From Fictibacillus macauensis ZFHKF-1 (GTDB lineage: Bacteria; Bacillota; Bacilli; Bacillales; Fictibacillaceae), in assembly GCF_000269865.1 (NCBI RefSeq), contig NZ_AKKV01000020.1, forward strand, positions 62,001 through 126,000: 64,000 bases of DNA. The letters are read 5' to 3'. The notes below the pieces were generated by a model. That model was not told where the DNA came from, did no database searches, and saw nothing but the letters and a program-made list of their open reading frames with translations. Position 1 is the stretch's first letter, and each line of letters opens with the position of its first letter. Both the position numbers and the translations under genes were made by a program. Below, one piece after another: positions 8,214 through 17,423 of the stretch.

Positions 8214-9563
8214 TTGATTCGCACGGTTACCATCGTAATTTTAGCCATTACAACGCTCGGATTAGGGTACTTTGCCTATAATGAGCATCAAGAGAAAAAA
8301 GCGATTGCAATTCAATCGGAAAATAATTATCAACGCGCGTTTCATGAACTAAACTACAACATGGATGCTTTGCACGATAAAATTGGTGAAACGTTAGCGA
8401 TGAATTCTAAGAAACAATTATCACCTGCGCTCGTCCACGTTTGGCGATTAACGTCAGAAGCGCATAATAATGTCGGTCAGCTGCCGTTAGCGTTACTGCC
8501 TTTTAATAAGACGGAAGCCTTCTTAAATGATATAGGGGAATTTTCCTATCGCGTTTCCGTTCGCGATCTTGAAAAGAAACCATTAACGAGTAAAGAGCAT
8601 CAAACGTTATCGAAGCTCTATCATAATGCTGAGAACATTCAAAATGAACTTCGTCGTACCGAAGCAATCGCAGCGAAAAAAAAGTTAAAGTGGAGTGACG
8701 TGCAAGTAGCATTAGCGAAAAAAGATCAACCATCTGACAATACGATTATAGATGGCTTCAAAACGGTTGATAAGTCATCAGAGGGCTATTCCGATACGGA
8801 TTTCGGACCAGAAGTAACGAGTATTAATAACGCAAGTAAACGAAGCTTTCGTCATTTAAAAGGCAAAGAGATTTCTAAGCAAGAGGCGATTGCGCGAGCC
8901 GTTACTTTTTTTCAATTGAAAAAAAACGTGAAAATCTCGGTGAAGGCATCAGGTAAAGGCTCCGTTTATAAAGCCTACTCGTTAACGATCTACAACCCAG
9001 ATACGAAAGCAACGACCTATATGGATGTTACGAAAAAAGGAGGCTATCCCCTTTGGGTTCTCCAAGACAGAAGTGTTGCTAAAGCAAAATTAAGCCTTAA
9101 TGATGCTGAAAAAGAAGCGGCCCAGTTCTTAAAGAAACATATGAAGCAGAAGCTACTTCCTGTCTCATCGCAACAGTATGATAATATTGCTGTTTTTACA
9201 TTTGTTGGTCAACAAAAAGGCGTGCGCATTTATCCGGAACATGTGACGGTGAAAGTAGCGCTTGATAACGGCGATATTATGGGCTATCAAGGAACCGACT
9301 TTTTAGTAGCCCACCATCATCGGAACATACCGAAAGAAAAAATAAGCGAAGCGCAAGCACGCAAAAAATTAAGTAAGAAATTTCATGTTAAAGAAACACA
9401 CCGTGCGATTGTGATCAATGATATTAAACAAGAAGTATCCTGCTATGAATTCATCGGGACACTTGGTCAAGAAACGTATGTTATTTATCTGTCAACGGAA
9501 GATGGAAGTGAAGAACTCGTTAAAAAACTGAAAGAAAGCGAACCGAATTACGAAGCGCTTTAA
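8214..9563 (+). CDS. ypeB: Germination protein YpeB
   Basis: Membrane-anchored partner that stabilises and localises SleB in the spore, 449 aa, usual length. One N-terminal membrane segment (about 2-20, IRTVTIVILAITTLGLGYF) is followed by a long N-terminal domain and, in the C-terminal half, PepSY-like repeats (ISKQEAIARAV, LSLNDAEKEAAQFL, ISEAQARKKLS). The start is TTG with GGAGGCG upstream. It is co-transcribed with sleB and closed by a hairpin terminator. In B. subtilis the PilZ gene ypfA follows, but it is absent here. Confidence 0.94.
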   Translation: MIRTVTIVILAITTLGLGYFAYNEHQEKKAIAIQSENNYQRAFHELNYNMDALHDKIGETLAMNSKKQLSPALVHVWRLTSEAHNNVGQLPLALLPFNKTEAFLNDIGEFSYRVSVRDLEKKPLTSKEHQTLSKLYHNAENIQNELRRTEAIAAKKKLKWSDVQVALAKKDQPSDNTIIDGFKTVDKSSEGYSDTDFGPEVTSINNASKRSFRHLKGKEISKQEAIARAVTFFQLKKNVKISVKASGKGSVYKAYSLTIYNPDTKATTYMDVTKKGGYPLWVLQDRSVAKAKLSLNDAEKEAAQFLKKHMKQKLLPVSSQQYDNIAVFTFVGQQKGVRIYPEHVTVKVALDNGDIMGYQGTDFLVAHHHRNIPKEKISEAQARKKLSKKFHVKETHRAIVINDIKQEVSCYEFIGTLGQETYVIYLSTEDGSEELVKKLKESEPNYEAL

Positions 9564-9573
9564 TACGATTGTG

Positions 9574-9605
9574 AAGAAAACTCGCTCTTTCGGGCGAGTT
9601 TTCTT
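9574..9605 (+). terminator. Terminator of sleB-ypeB
   Basis: AAGAAAACTCGC (9574-9585) pairs perfectly with GCGAGTTTTCTT (9594-9605); the right arm itself contains the T-rich stretch. Confidence 0.75.
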
Positions 9606-9652
9606 AAGCCTTTTTATCGCTTTACTGCCCCGTAGTAATGGGAGATGAGCAA

Positions 9653-9681
9653 TAGACCGTTTTTTCTGTTTATGATATAGT
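9653..9681 (+). promoter_or_regulatory. Promoter of cmk-plsC-ypfD
   Basis: TAGACC (9653-9658), 17 bases, TATAGT (9676-9681) with an upstream TG. About 100 bases of leader precede cmk; no known RNA element was recognised in it. Confidence 0.5.
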
Positions 9682-9786
9682 TAAGGACGAATATAACACC
9701 GATGAACGTTGCATTGAAGCAGGATTTCCCCTGTATTTTTTGCCGTTGATCAATGACTATACGACAGTAGTAGTGCAGGAGGAAAC

Positions 9787-10458
9787 ATGGAAAAGAAATT
9801 AAGAATTGCCATTGATGGACCAGCTGGTGCCGGGAAAAGTACGGTTGCCAAGATTGTAGCAGATAAGCTTTCTTACGTGTATATAGATACGGGAGCTATG
9901 TATCGCGCGTTAACGTATAAAGCGCTCCAACAGGACGTGAATTTGCATGATGAAGTAGCGCTTGCTGCTCTGCTTAGAGAAACGAAAATTGCCTTGCAAA
10001 TTACGCCGCACGGACAAGATGTTATTCTTGATGGCCAAAATGTTTCAGCGGAAATCCGTAGCAGTGCAGTAACGAATAACGTGTCATTTGTAGCGACGCC
10101 ACAAACCGTTCGCGAAGAAATGGTAGATCGTCAACAACAACTGGCTGCTGCAGGTGGCGTTGTGATGGATGGAAGAGATATCGGTACACATGTGATGCCA
10201 GAAGCGGAATTAAAAGTCTTTTTAATCGCTTCCGTAGAAGAACGTGCGAAACGACGCTATGATGAAAATATGGCAAAGGGCTTTGAAACAGATTTTGAGA
10301 AATTAAAAGAAGAGATTAGCTTACGAGATAAGCGAGATTCTGAACGGGAGTTCGCTCCATTAAAAAAAGCGGATGATGCGTTAGAACTAGACACAACATC
10401 AATGTCTATTGATGAAGTCGTCGAAGCTATTCTACGTATGGTCACTGAAAGGGCTTGA
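9787..10458 (+). CDS. cmk: Cytidylate kinase
   Basis: Phosphorylates CMP and dCMP with ATP, 223 aa, the usual length. The P-loop [11 protein letters not shown] is at about 9-19. The CMP-binding insert and the [11 protein letters not shown] motif (near 133) are present, as is the lid region [11 protein letters not shown]. It has AGGAGG before the ATG. It is first in the cmk-plsC-ypfD series common in Firmicutes. The plsC start lies 4 bases after its stop, suggesting translational coupling. Confidence 0.96.
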   Translation: MEKKLRIAIDGPAGAGKSTVAKIVADKLSYVYIDTGAMYRALTYKALQQDVNLHDEVALAALLRETKIALQITPHGQDVILDGQNVSAEIRSSAVTNNVSFVATPQTVREEMVDRQQQLAAAGGVVMDGRDIGTHVMPEAELKVFLIASVEERAKRRYDENMAKGFETDFEKLKEEISLRDKRDSEREFAPLKKADDALELDTTSMSIDEVVEAILRMVTERA

Positions 10459-10462
10459 TAAG

Positions 10463-11056
10463 GTGAACCTGTATACATTCGGGAAGGCAGTATGTAGTAC
10501 GCTACTGAAAGGTCTTTTTAGAGTGGAAGTGAAGGGGCTAGAACATGTCCCTTCTTCGGGTGGGATGCTGCTGTGCTCAAATCATATACATAATTTTGAT
10601 CCCCCTCTCGTTGGTGTTTGTTCGCCACGTGACGTTCATTTTATGGCGAAAGCAGAATTGTTTAATGTCCCTCTGTTAAAGCGTATTTTACCAAAGGTTA
10701 AGGCGTTTCCGGTGAAACGGGGATCGAGTGATAAGCAAGCGTTACGGAGTGGGTTGTCGGTTCTTAAAGACGGTCATGTGCTCGGGTTGTTTCCCGAGGG
10801 AACGCGTAGCAAGACGGGAGAATTAAGTGAAGGATTAGCGGGCGCAGGTTTTTTTGCGCTAAAGTCGGAAGCTTATGTTGTTCCTTGCGCCATTATCGGT
10901 TCGTACAAGTTTCGTAAAAAAATAACGGTCATCTTTGGTCCCCCGATTGATTTTTCCACATTACGAACACAAAAAGCTTCCGCAAAAGAAGCGACAAACC
11001 TTATAATGGAAACGATAGGACAGCTTATTACGAATGAAACATCGCGTAACCTGTAA
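10463..11056 (+). CDS. plsC: 1-acyl-sn-glycerol-3-phosphate acyltransferase
   Basis: Makes phosphatidic acid from lysophosphatidic acid at the membrane, 197 aa. The acyltransferase motif HX4D is NHIHNFDP, and motif III is FPEGTRSKTG. I chose the GTG at 10463, just after the cmk stop, because AAAGGG lies about 9 bases upstream and the resulting length fits the family (B. subtilis PlsC is 199 aa). An upstream start would overlap cmk by 50 bases. It works in the same pathway as plsY and gpsA, which are clustered 4 kb downstream. Confidence 0.93.
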   Translation: MNLYTFGKAVCSTLLKGLFRVEVKGLEHVPSSGGMLLCSNHIHNFDPPLVGVCSPRDVHFMAKAELFNVPLLKRILPKVKAFPVKRGSSDKQALRSGLSVLKDGHVLGLFPEGTRSKTGELSEGLAGAGFFALKSEAYVVPCAIIGSYKFRKKITVIFGPPIDFSTLRTQKASAKEATNLIMETIGQLITNETSRNL

Positions 11057-11081
11057 TGGAAATTGAAGGAGGAATTATAGG

Positions 11082-12227
11082 ATGACGGAAGAGATGAATA
11101 CAAGCTTAGAAGAAGCAAAGGTACTAGTGATTGGTGAAATCACAGAAGGTACGGTCTTAAAGATTGAAGATAAGCTAGCCATTTTAGACGTTAAGTATAA
11201 GCAAGATGCGATCCTTCCGATTAATGAAGTATCGAATGTAGCTGTGGACCATGTTAGCGATGTTTTGCAAGTAGGTGACCGTGTGACGGTGAAAGTTCTA
11301 GCGATGAGTGACGAGCAGCTGACCGTTTCAAAAAAAGCAGTAGATTCTGTCTCGTCATGGAGTGAACTGCACGCGAAATTGGAATCGCAAGAAGTCTTTT
11401 CTGTTACAGTGTTAGACGTTGTTAAAGGTGGATTAGTAGCCGATGTTGGCGTAAGAGGATTTATTCCAGCCTCCATGGTAGACACAGCCTTTATTGATGA
11501 TTTTTCTTCATTTAAAAACAAAACATTAACGGTAAAAGTAGTAGAACTTGATCAAGAAAAAAACCGCGTGATTCTTTCGCATCGCATCGTCTTAGAAGAA
11601 GAAGAGGCGGCTAAGAAGCAAAATCGTTTAAGCGCATTAGAACCGGGTCAAGTGATAACAGGGACGGTTCGCCGCATGACGAATTTTGGCGCGTTTGTCG
11701 ATCTTGGCGGAATAGATGGGCTTGTTCATATTTCGCAGCTTTCTTATCAGCGTGTAGAGCATCCGAGTGAAGTGGTTGAAGAAGGTCAAGAAGTAGCGGT
11801 AAAAGTATTATCGGTGGATCGTGATAATGATCGTGTGTCGCTTTCGATTAAAGATGTGCAACCGGGCCCATGGGCATCGTTGCCGGCAACAATCGCATCT
11901 GGTGCAATCGTAACAGGTACTGTTAAACGTTTGACAACGTTTGGTGCGTTTGTTGAAGTAGCACCCAATGTCGAAGGGCTTGTCCACATTTCCGAGATGA
12001 GCAGTCGTCATATTGGAAAGCCAAGTGAAGTTGTAAGCGTTGGTGAAACTGTAACGGTTAAAATTTTGGAGCTTACGGTTGCAGACAAGCGCATGTCACT
12101 TAGCATGAAAGCAGTAGAAGAAGCAGAGAATGCTGCAGACATTAAAGAAAACTTTCCAAAAGAAGAAAAAGGCTTTTCTTTAGGAGATATGCTAGGCGAG
12201 CAGCTTAAAAACTTACAGCGTAAATAA
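11082..12227 (+). CDS. ypfD: S1 RNA-binding domain protein YpfD (RpsA homologue)
   Basis: Four tandem S1 domains in 381 aa (B. subtilis YpfD 382 aa), at roughly 15-80, 100-170, 188-256 and 270-340. The third and fourth show the classic G-T-V-x-R-x-x-x-F-G-A-F-V-D pattern (GTVRRMTNFGAFVDLGG, GTVKRLTTFGAFVEV). It resembles ribosomal protein S1, but low-GC Gram-positives do not need S1 for initiation. Its role may be RNA binding or translation tuning and remains unclear. The start has GGAGG 9 bases upstream. It ends the cmk operon at a strong terminator. Confidence 0.93.
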   Translation: MTEEMNTSLEEAKVLVIGEITEGTVLKIEDKLAILDVKYKQDAILPINEVSNVAVDHVSDVLQVGDRVTVKVLAMSDEQLTVSKKAVDSVSSWSELHAKLESQEVFSVTVLDVVKGGLVADVGVRGFIPASMVDTAFIDDFSSFKNKTLTVKVVELDQEKNRVILSHRIVLEEEEAAKKQNRLSALEPGQVITGTVRRMTNFGAFVDLGGIDGLVHISQLSYQRVEHPSEVVEEGQEVAVKVLSVDRDNDRVSLSIKDVQPGPWASLPATIASGAIVTGTVKRLTTFGAFVEVAPNVEGLVHISEMSSRHIGKPSEVVSVGETVTVKILELTVADKRMSLSMKAVEEAENAADIKENFPKEEKGFSLGDMLGEQLKNLQRK

Positions 12228-12237
12228 GACATAGGTA

Positions 12238-12267
12238 ACGACCGAATGAAGTTTTCGGTCGTTTTTG
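12238..12267 (+). terminator. Terminator of ypfD
   Basis: ACGACCGAA (12238-12246) pairs with TTCGGTCGT (12254-12262), followed by TTTTG. The convergent gene ypzI ends 9 bases downstream. Confidence 0.88.
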
Positions 12268-12275
12268 TATAGCGT

Positions 12276-12413
12276 TTATGCTTGATGATTCCGTTTTTTA
12301 GCTTGTTCTGGCCCTTCTAAAGACGTTGCACCATCATATTTTAAACTTTGGTCGCGATCAGACTCTACTCGACGAGAGGCTTTTAATTTTTTTTCTTGGC
12401 GATCTTTGCCCAC
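12276..12413 (-). CDS. ypzI: Small hydrophilic protein YpzI
   Basis: A 45-aa, highly charged peptide beginning MGKDRQEKKLKASRRVESD and containing RDQSLKYDGATSLEG. This matches what I recall of B. subtilis YpzI, which has the same place between ypfD and yphA. The start is GTG at 12413, with AGGAGTG about 7 bases upstream on the minus strand. There is no signal peptide or membrane segment. Function is unknown; its small size, lone transcription and restriction to spore-formers would fit a spore-associated protein, but that is inference. Confidence 0.85.
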   Translation of the reverse strand: MGKDRQEKKLKASRRVESDRDQSLKYDGATSLEGPEQAKKRNHQA

Positions 12414-12496
12414 ATGTATCACTCCTTTTTTTTAGTATGACAACGTGTTTAGTAATTATTCCACTGGTCATAATGGAAAAGAGGAGGTGACAAGAG

Positions 12497-13111
12497 GTGG
12501 ACGGAGTTCTTTTTTATTGGATTAGCTGGGCCGGCTTTATTTATACGACATTTTTAATGAAAAAACAGAGAAATCGGACGTTTTTTGCTTGTTTGCTTTT
12601 AGGGGTGATCATTGCGGAAGAGTGGCAGTTGCAACTTTCTTTTTTTTCAGTTCACGTTTCCTATATAGTGCTGTTTTTAAGTAGTTTTTATTTTTTACCG
12701 CGCACTTCTTTTTGGCGCATGCTTTATTTTGTGTTCACAACATGTGCTATCGCTTGTGCGTATGCAGGTCTCTCACTTCTTGCAATGTATGATCCGGTAT
12801 GGCTACAGTACGGCTTAAAATGGGGAATTCCTCTTTTCGTTGTTGTGCTTTCGTTACTATTTACAAACGATGCAGCAGTCCGGGTGTATAGTGTCTTAAG
12901 TGGCATGCTAGTAGGGGAGCTTTTGTTTCAAGTGACGATTGCAAAGCTTACGCATTTCATTGAACTTGGGTTGCTTTCCTACTGGGATCAAGGAGCACTA
13001 GCGATTCTTGCGCTCTTTAGTTGGCAGGAAGCAAGTCGATTGAGCAGTCTCTTCTATCGCGAAACATGGCGCTTAAAGAATGCCAAAAAAGCGGCAAGAG
13101 CGAAAGTATAA
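12497..13111 (+). CDS. yphA: Membrane protein YphA
   Basis: 204-aa polytopic protein with about six to seven hydrophobic segments (for example FYWISWAGFIYTTFL, IVLFLSSFYF, LFVVVLSLLF, LAILALFSW) and a basic C-terminal tail rich in Lys and Ala. It matches the size and position of B. subtilis YphA, upstream of der. The start is GTG with GGAGGTG 6 bases upstream. Function is unknown. A hairpin terminator separates it from der. Confidence 0.82.
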   Translation: MDGVLFYWISWAGFIYTTFLMKKQRNRTFFACLLLGVIIAEEWQLQLSFFSVHVSYIVLFLSSFYFLPRTSFWRMLYFVFTTCAIACAYAGLSLLAMYDPVWLQYGLKWGIPLFVVVLSLLFTNDAAVRVYSVLSGMLVGELLFQVTIAKLTHFIELGLLSYWDQGALAILALFSWQEASRLSSLFYRETWRLKNAKKAARAKV

Positions 13112-13173
13112 GGGCATTGGGCGGTTGTGAGTTATTCTTTTATCTGCTAAAATAAATAAGCTGTAACTTACCG

Positions 13174-13201
13174 CCCTTCAAATAGGAAGGGTTTTCTTTT
13201 T
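13174..13201 (+). terminator. Terminator between yphA and der
   Basis: CCCTTC (13174-13179) pairs with GAAGGG (13186-13191), followed by TTTTCTTTTT. Confidence 0.6.
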
Positions 13202-13230
13202 GGTAGAATTATGTAAAAGGATGTGGCGAC

Positions 13231-14544
13231 ATGCAAAAGCCAGTACTGGCTATTGTCGGAAGACCAAATGTGGGAAAATCCACAATATTTAATCGAATTG
13301 TTGGAGATCGGGTGTCGATTGTAGAAGACATGCCTGGTGTAACTAGAGATCGTATTTATAGTTCAGCTGAGTGGCTGAACCGTGAATTTAATATTATTGA
13401 TACGGGTGGTATTGAAATCGGTGACGAGCCATTGCTTCAATTGATGCGACAACAAGCGGAAATTGCGATTGACGAAGCGGATGTTATCGTATTTTTAGCA
13501 GATGGTAAAGAAGGAGTCACGGCTGCGGATGAAGAAGTGGCTAAGATGCTTTATCGTTCACATAAACCCGTTGTTCTCGGCGTTAATAAAATCGATAATC
13601 CTGAGCGTAAAGAATTGGTGTATGACTTCTATTCATTAGGAATGGGCGAGCCTTATCCGATCTCTGGCGCACACGGCATTGGGCTTGGTGATTTATTGGA
13701 TGCTGTGATGGCTCATTTCCCAGTACAACCGGAAGATGAAATAGAAGATGACTCTATTCATTTTTCTTTAATCGGTCGACCGAATGTAGGGAAATCTTCA
13801 CTTGTGAATGCCATTTTAAATAAAGAGCGCGTCATTGTAAGTGATATTGCTGGGACGACGCGTGATGCAATCGACTCTACGTTTACACGTGAAGGTCAGA
13901 AGTATACGATCATTGATACTGCTGGGATGCGTAAGCGTGGAAAAGTTTATGAAACGACAGAAAAGTATAGCGTGCTGCGCGCCTTAAAGGCGATTGAACG
14001 CTCCGACGTTGTTTGTATGGTTTTAAACGCAGAAGAAGGCATTATTGAGCAAGATAAGAAAGTAGCAGGATTTGCTCATGAAGCTGGAAAAGCTGTCGTT
14101 ATTATCGTTAACAAATGGGATGCCATTGAAAAAAATGATAAAACGATGCGCGAATTTGAACAAAAAATTCGTGATCATTTCCTTTATTTAAGCTATGCAC
14201 CCATTGTCTTTGTATCAGCATTAACGAAACAACGGTTGCATTCGCTATTCCCGGTGATTAATCAAGTTGCGGAAAATCATGCGCTACGTGTTCAAACTAA
14301 CGTGCTTAATGATGTGATTATGGACGCCGTTGCTATGAATCCAACGCCAACAGATAACGGGAAACGATTGAAAATTAACTATGCAACACAAGTGGCCATT
14401 AAGCCACCAACTATCGCAATTTTTGTAAATGATCCAGAATTGTTGCACTTCTCGTATCGCCGTTTCTTAGAAAATAAAGTAAGAGAAACGTTTGGCTTTA
14501 TTGGAACTCCCATTCGCATTGTAGCTCGTAAGAAAAACGAATAG
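13231..14544 (+). CDS. der: Ribosome assembly GTPase Der (EngA)
   Basis: Essential GTPase for 50S subunit maturation, 437 aa. It has two tandem G domains: the first P-loop GRPNVGKST at about 9 with DTGG switch II, the second GRPNVGKSS near 183 with DTAG. Each G domain has its NKxD motif (VNKID, VNKWD). A C-terminal KH-like domain ends in ARKKNE. Length and domain order are normal. It begins a der-plsY-gpsA cluster with 9- and 16-base gaps. Confidence 0.97.
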   Translation: MQKPVLAIVGRPNVGKSTIFNRIVGDRVSIVEDMPGVTRDRIYSSAEWLNREFNIIDTGGIEIGDEPLLQLMRQQAEIAIDEADVIVFLADGKEGVTAADEEVAKMLYRSHKPVVLGVNKIDNPERKELVYDFYSLGMGEPYPISGAHGIGLGDLLDAVMAHFPVQPEDEIEDDSIHFSLIGRPNVGKSSLVNAILNKERVIVSDIAGTTRDAIDSTFTREGQKYTIIDTAGMRKRGKVYETTEKYSVLRALKAIERSDVVCMVLNAEEGIIEQDKKVAGFAHEAGKAVVIIVNKWDAIEKNDKTMREFEQKIRDHFLYLSYAPIVFVSALTKQRLHSLFPVINQVAENHALRVQTNVLNDVIMDAVAMNPTPTDNGKRLKINYATQVAIKPPTIAIFVNDPELLHFSYRRFLENKVRETFGFIGTPIRIVARKKNE

Positions 14545-14553
14545 GTGATTTTT

Positions 14554-15141
14554 ATGAAGCTGCTATTGTTCGGAATCGTTAGCTATTTGCTCGGTTCGAT
14601 CAGTTTCAGTTATTTGTTTACAAAATGGCTTGCCAAAGAAGATATTCGCACGCTCGGTAGCGGAAATGCCGGGGCAACGAACACGTTACGAGCCATTGGT
14701 GTTGGTCCGGCTCTGCTCGTTTTACTGCTAGACGCGCTGAAAGGGATGCTACCTGTTTGGGTGGCTGTCGTGTATTTTCAAACACCATGGTTAGGTGTCA
14801 TAGCTGGGGCATGTGCTATTATAGGGCACAATTGGCCTCTCTATTATGGTTTTAAAGGCGGTAAAGGGGTAGCGACAACGATGGGTGTTTTCTTCGTAAT
14901 GTCGTTTTACCCAGCGCTTTTCGCCGCGTTGCTTGTGATTGTAATTATCGCCATCACACGCTACGTTTCACTTGGTTCGATGGTCTTTATGATCGTTGCG
15001 CCTCTTCTTATGCTAATGATGCATAGCATTCCACAAAGTGCTGCTATTGGCGCACTTCTCATTGGTTTATTATCCATTTGGCGACATAAAACGAACATTG
15101 TACGCCTCGTGAAAGGCAATGAACGAAAATTAGGTCAATAA
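14554..15141 (+). CDS. plsY: Glycerol-3-phosphate acyltransferase PlsY
   Basis: Membrane enzyme that transfers acyl groups from acyl-phosphate to glycerol-3-phosphate, the first step of phospholipid synthesis, 195 aa. Five or so membrane segments are visible. The three cytosolic motifs are present: GSGNAGATNTLR (near 33), the GHNWPLYYGFKGGKGVATTMG block (near 90) and the C-terminal RHKTNIVRLVKGNE. The start at 14554 has AGGTGAT upstream; the GTG at 14545 directly abutting der is less likely. In B. subtilis plsY (yneS) is far away; here it sits beside gpsA, which supplies its substrate. Confidence 0.94.
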   Translation: MKLLLFGIVSYLLGSISFSYLFTKWLAKEDIRTLGSGNAGATNTLRAIGVGPALLVLLLDALKGMLPVWVAVVYFQTPWLGVIAGACAIIGHNWPLYYGFKGGKGVATTMGVFFVMSFYPALFAALLVIVIIAITRYVSLGSMVFMIVAPLLMLMMHSIPQSAAIGALLIGLLSIWRHKTNIVRLVKGNERKLGQ

Positions 15142-15157
15142 GTAGGAGTGATCAAAC

Positions 15158-16192
15158 ATGGAAAAGGTAGCAGTAATCGGTGCTGGTAGCTGGGGAACCG
15201 CGCTAGCTCTTGTTTTAGCGGATAACGGTCACCATGTGCGTTTATGGGGAAGAAGACAAGATCAAATCAATGAAATCAACGCGCTTCATACGAATGAAAA
15301 ATATTTACCAGGTGTAGCATTACCAACACAAATGGTAGGCTATACGTCATTACAAGAAGCCGTAGATGGCGTTAGTACACTACTGCTTGTTGCCCCGACA
15401 AAGGCAATGCGCGAAGTGCTTGCAGAACTCCGTCCGCATTTATCAGAAGCCGTTACCATTGTGCATGCCTCTAAAGGAATTGAGCCTGGTACATATAAAC
15501 GTATTTCAGAAATTATTGCCGAGGAGATTCCAGCTTCACTGCGTAAATCTATCGTTGTTTTGTCAGGACCGAGTCATGCAGAGGAAGTCTCCCTTCGACA
15601 ACCAACAACGGTTACGGTTTCTTCAGAAAACATTGAAGAAGCTGAATTTGTGCAAGATTTATTTATCAATCAAGCGTTCCGTGTTTATACAAATCCCGAT
15701 ATTGTTGGGGTTGAACTTGGTGGCGCATTAAAAAATATAATTGCACTTGGCGCAGGGATGTCAGACGGTCTTGGTTATGGCGACAACGCGAAAGCGGCGT
15801 TAATTACCCGTGGCCTTGCTGAAATTGCACGGCTAGGAACGAAAATGGGTGCCAATCCTTTAACGTTCGCCGGTTTAACGGGTATTGGAGATTTAATTGT
15901 TACGTGTACAAGCGTGCATAGCCGTAACTGGAGAGCTGGTAATATGCTCGGTAAGGGTAAGGCGCTGCAAGCGGTGTTAGATCAAATGGGCATGGTTGTA
16001 GAAGGCGTGCGCACGACGAAAGCTGCTTATGAGCTTGCGAAAAAAGAAGAAGTAGAAATGCCGATTACGAGTGTCCTTCACGATGTTTTATTTGCTGGTA
16101 AAGACGCGAAAGAAGCGGTCGATGAACTGATGAAGCGCAGTCGTACGCATGAAGTAGAAGACGTTTCTTCACTCTTAAGCGAACTTCAATAA
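15158..16192 (+). CDS. gpsA: Glycerol-3-phosphate dehydrogenase [NAD(P)+]
   Basis: Reduces dihydroxyacetone phosphate to sn-glycerol-3-phosphate for phospholipid synthesis, 344 aa. The N-terminal Rossmann motif is [19 protein letters not shown] (about 5-23). The active-site Lys lies in [19 protein letters not shown] (near 192). The C-terminal helical domain includes [21 protein letters not shown] precedes the ATG. It provides G3P for PlsY encoded directly upstream. Confidence 0.96.
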   Translation: MEKVAVIGAGSWGTALALVLADNGHHVRLWGRRQDQINEINALHTNEKYLPGVALPTQMVGYTSLQEAVDGVSTLLLVAPTKAMREVLAELRPHLSEAVTIVHASKGIEPGTYKRISEIIAEEIPASLRKSIVVLSGPSHAEEVSLRQPTTVTVSSENIEEAEFVQDLFINQAFRVYTNPDIVGVELGGALKNIIALGAGMSDGLGYGDNAKAALITRGLAEIARLGTKMGANPLTFAGLTGIGDLIVTCTSVHSRNWRAGNMLGKGKALQAVLDQMGMVVEGVRTTKAAYELAKKEEVEMPITSVLHDVLFAGKDAKEAVDELMKRSRTHEVEDVSSLLSELQ

Positions 16193-16218
16193 GTTATTTT
16201 TTCTTCCTTCAATTAATC

Positions 16219-16245
16219 ACGGTTATCGTTCTTATGCATACGATA
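16219..16245 (+). promoter_or_regulatory. Candidate sigma-K promoter of the spoVIF-like gene
   Basis: CATACGATA (16237-16245) fits the sigma-K -10 pattern CATANNNTA. An AC dinucleotide (16219-16220) lies 16 bases upstream, as in the minimal sigma-K -35. B. subtilis spoVIF is a late mother-cell gene, so the match is biologically sensible. Confidence 0.4.
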
Positions 16246-16279
16246 ATGGGGAAACGGTTGTTGAAGGAGGACGAAAACA

Positions 16280-16543
16280 ATGGACCGAAACAATCAATTT
16301 TTCGATAAAGTCGAAAAATCAACGAATGTGAAAAAAGAAGATATCTTTAAATTGGCGCAGACGGTGAGCAATGAAAATTTAAGAGATGAACGAACGCTGC
16401 GTCGTTTGATTGCCCAAGTAGCCTCCTTAGCTGGTGTTCCTGTTTCTAAACAAAAGGAAAACCAGATTGTCAATGCAGTTATTAACAATAATGTGCCGTT
16501 AAACTTCTCGACACTTTCTAAAATGTTTGATAACAAACAATGA
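16280..16543 (+). CDS. spoVIF: SpoVIF-family sporulation protein
   Basis: An 87-aa hydrophilic protein with the SpoVIF-type pattern: NQFFDKVEKSTNVKKEDIFKLA at the N terminus, then RTLRRLIAQVASLAGVPVSKQKE and a C-terminal SKMFDNKQ. In B. subtilis SpoVIF is a mother-cell protein needed for proper assembly of GerE-dependent coat layers. Its gene there lies elsewhere, but family members next to gpsA are common in related genera. The ribosome-binding site is AAGGAGG. A sigma-K-like promoter is visible upstream. It could be a paralogue of SpoVIF rather than the orthologue. Confidence 0.75.
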   Translation: MDRNNQFFDKVEKSTNVKKEDIFKLAQTVSNENLRDERTLRRLIAQVASLAGVPVSKQKENQIVNAVINNNVPLNFSTLSKMFDNKQ

Positions 16544-16596
16544 TAATACAAAAATTAGGCAATCTTGCTAAGTAGTTTACTCATGATGAACGACAA

Positions 16597-16638
16597 AAGA
16601 TCTTATTCTCCGATTTCGGATAATAAGGTCTTTTTTTT
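16597..16638 (+). terminator. Terminator of the spoVIF-like gene
   Basis: AAGATCTTATT and AATAAGGTCTT form the arms, with an inner CCG/CGG pairing, followed by eight Ts. Confidence 0.88.
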
Positions 16639-17423
16639 AGCAAAAAGCGGGCATAAAGGGTGCTTACAAAAGGAATCGCGCATGCAATTTTGCTTTATTT
16701 TCTAGAACGTATGACCTAAAAAATGCCATTAATACAACGAGACTTGCTGTATTTCTTTGCTGTATTTGGGAGTCATTTTGACGGAGAATGATTCTGTAAG
16801 CAATGGTACCTTTTGATTTTTCTAGAATGTATGCCATTTTTTATGCTATAATTTTGGCGGATGGACCGTGCAAGTAGGTATGATCAGAGAGAGCACTCAT
16901 AACGCGGGAACATACTTTCCATTCAAGGCGGGATGGCTAATTGAAAAGCGCTGTTTGTAAAAAGGGGAAAAGCAAAGCTAAAGCATGCTTATTTTACATA
17001 TGAAAATTCAAGTACAAAGAGAAAAGCAATTTCCTGACGGACATACAAAAGAAGGATGGGTAAACAAGGAACCCTTTTTTTATTGAGCACTAAATGATCC
17101 CGGTAATCGAGGGGAATCGTAACACTGCTTCAACGTTACGTGCCTATGCTCTTTTACAATGAGTGTAACGTTAGCGTTATATGAATGTGAATGCGCATAC
17201 CCTACACGAAATAGAAGACGAGGCGCTGACCAAAATGGCTTGTTTTTCCGGTTAAGTGTATGAAAGTTTATTACAGAGATGTTACCTGCTTAGGATCGAA
17301 CGATTCATCAAACGAATACACGGTGTTAGTGTAAGCGAAAAGGAGAGGAAAAGCTGCTGTTTTTTAGATGAACACAATATAGACATGGACAAGGTCCTGC
17401 TATATTAAAAAGCGCAGTGTGAA
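16639..17423 (+). other. Non-coding interval of about 780 bases upstream of yphE
   Basis: I find no open frame of useful length on either strand and no recognisable RNA family. It contains two copies of TTTTCTAGAAYGTATG (16698-16713 and 16818-16833), a consensus extended -10 at 16844-16852, a weak GGGT/ACCC hairpin followed by seven Ts near 17058-17083, and a small GGAC-AAG-GTCC inverted repeat just before yphE. A degraded gene is possible but no coding remnant could be recognised. Confidence 0.5.
16844..16852 (+). promoter_or_regulatory. Extended -10 promoter with an operator-like TTCTAGAA at the -35 position
   Basis: TGC TATAAT at 16844-16852. The second TTCTAGAA palindrome (16820-16827) sits where a -35 hexamer would be. 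Any transcript would run about 560 bases before yphE, or end at the T run near 17083. Confidence 0.4.

Noticed and set aside
16980-17090. A short open frame (13 codons) after AAGAAGG near 17050
   Set aside because: Too short, no family resemblance, and it runs into the T-rich hairpin region.
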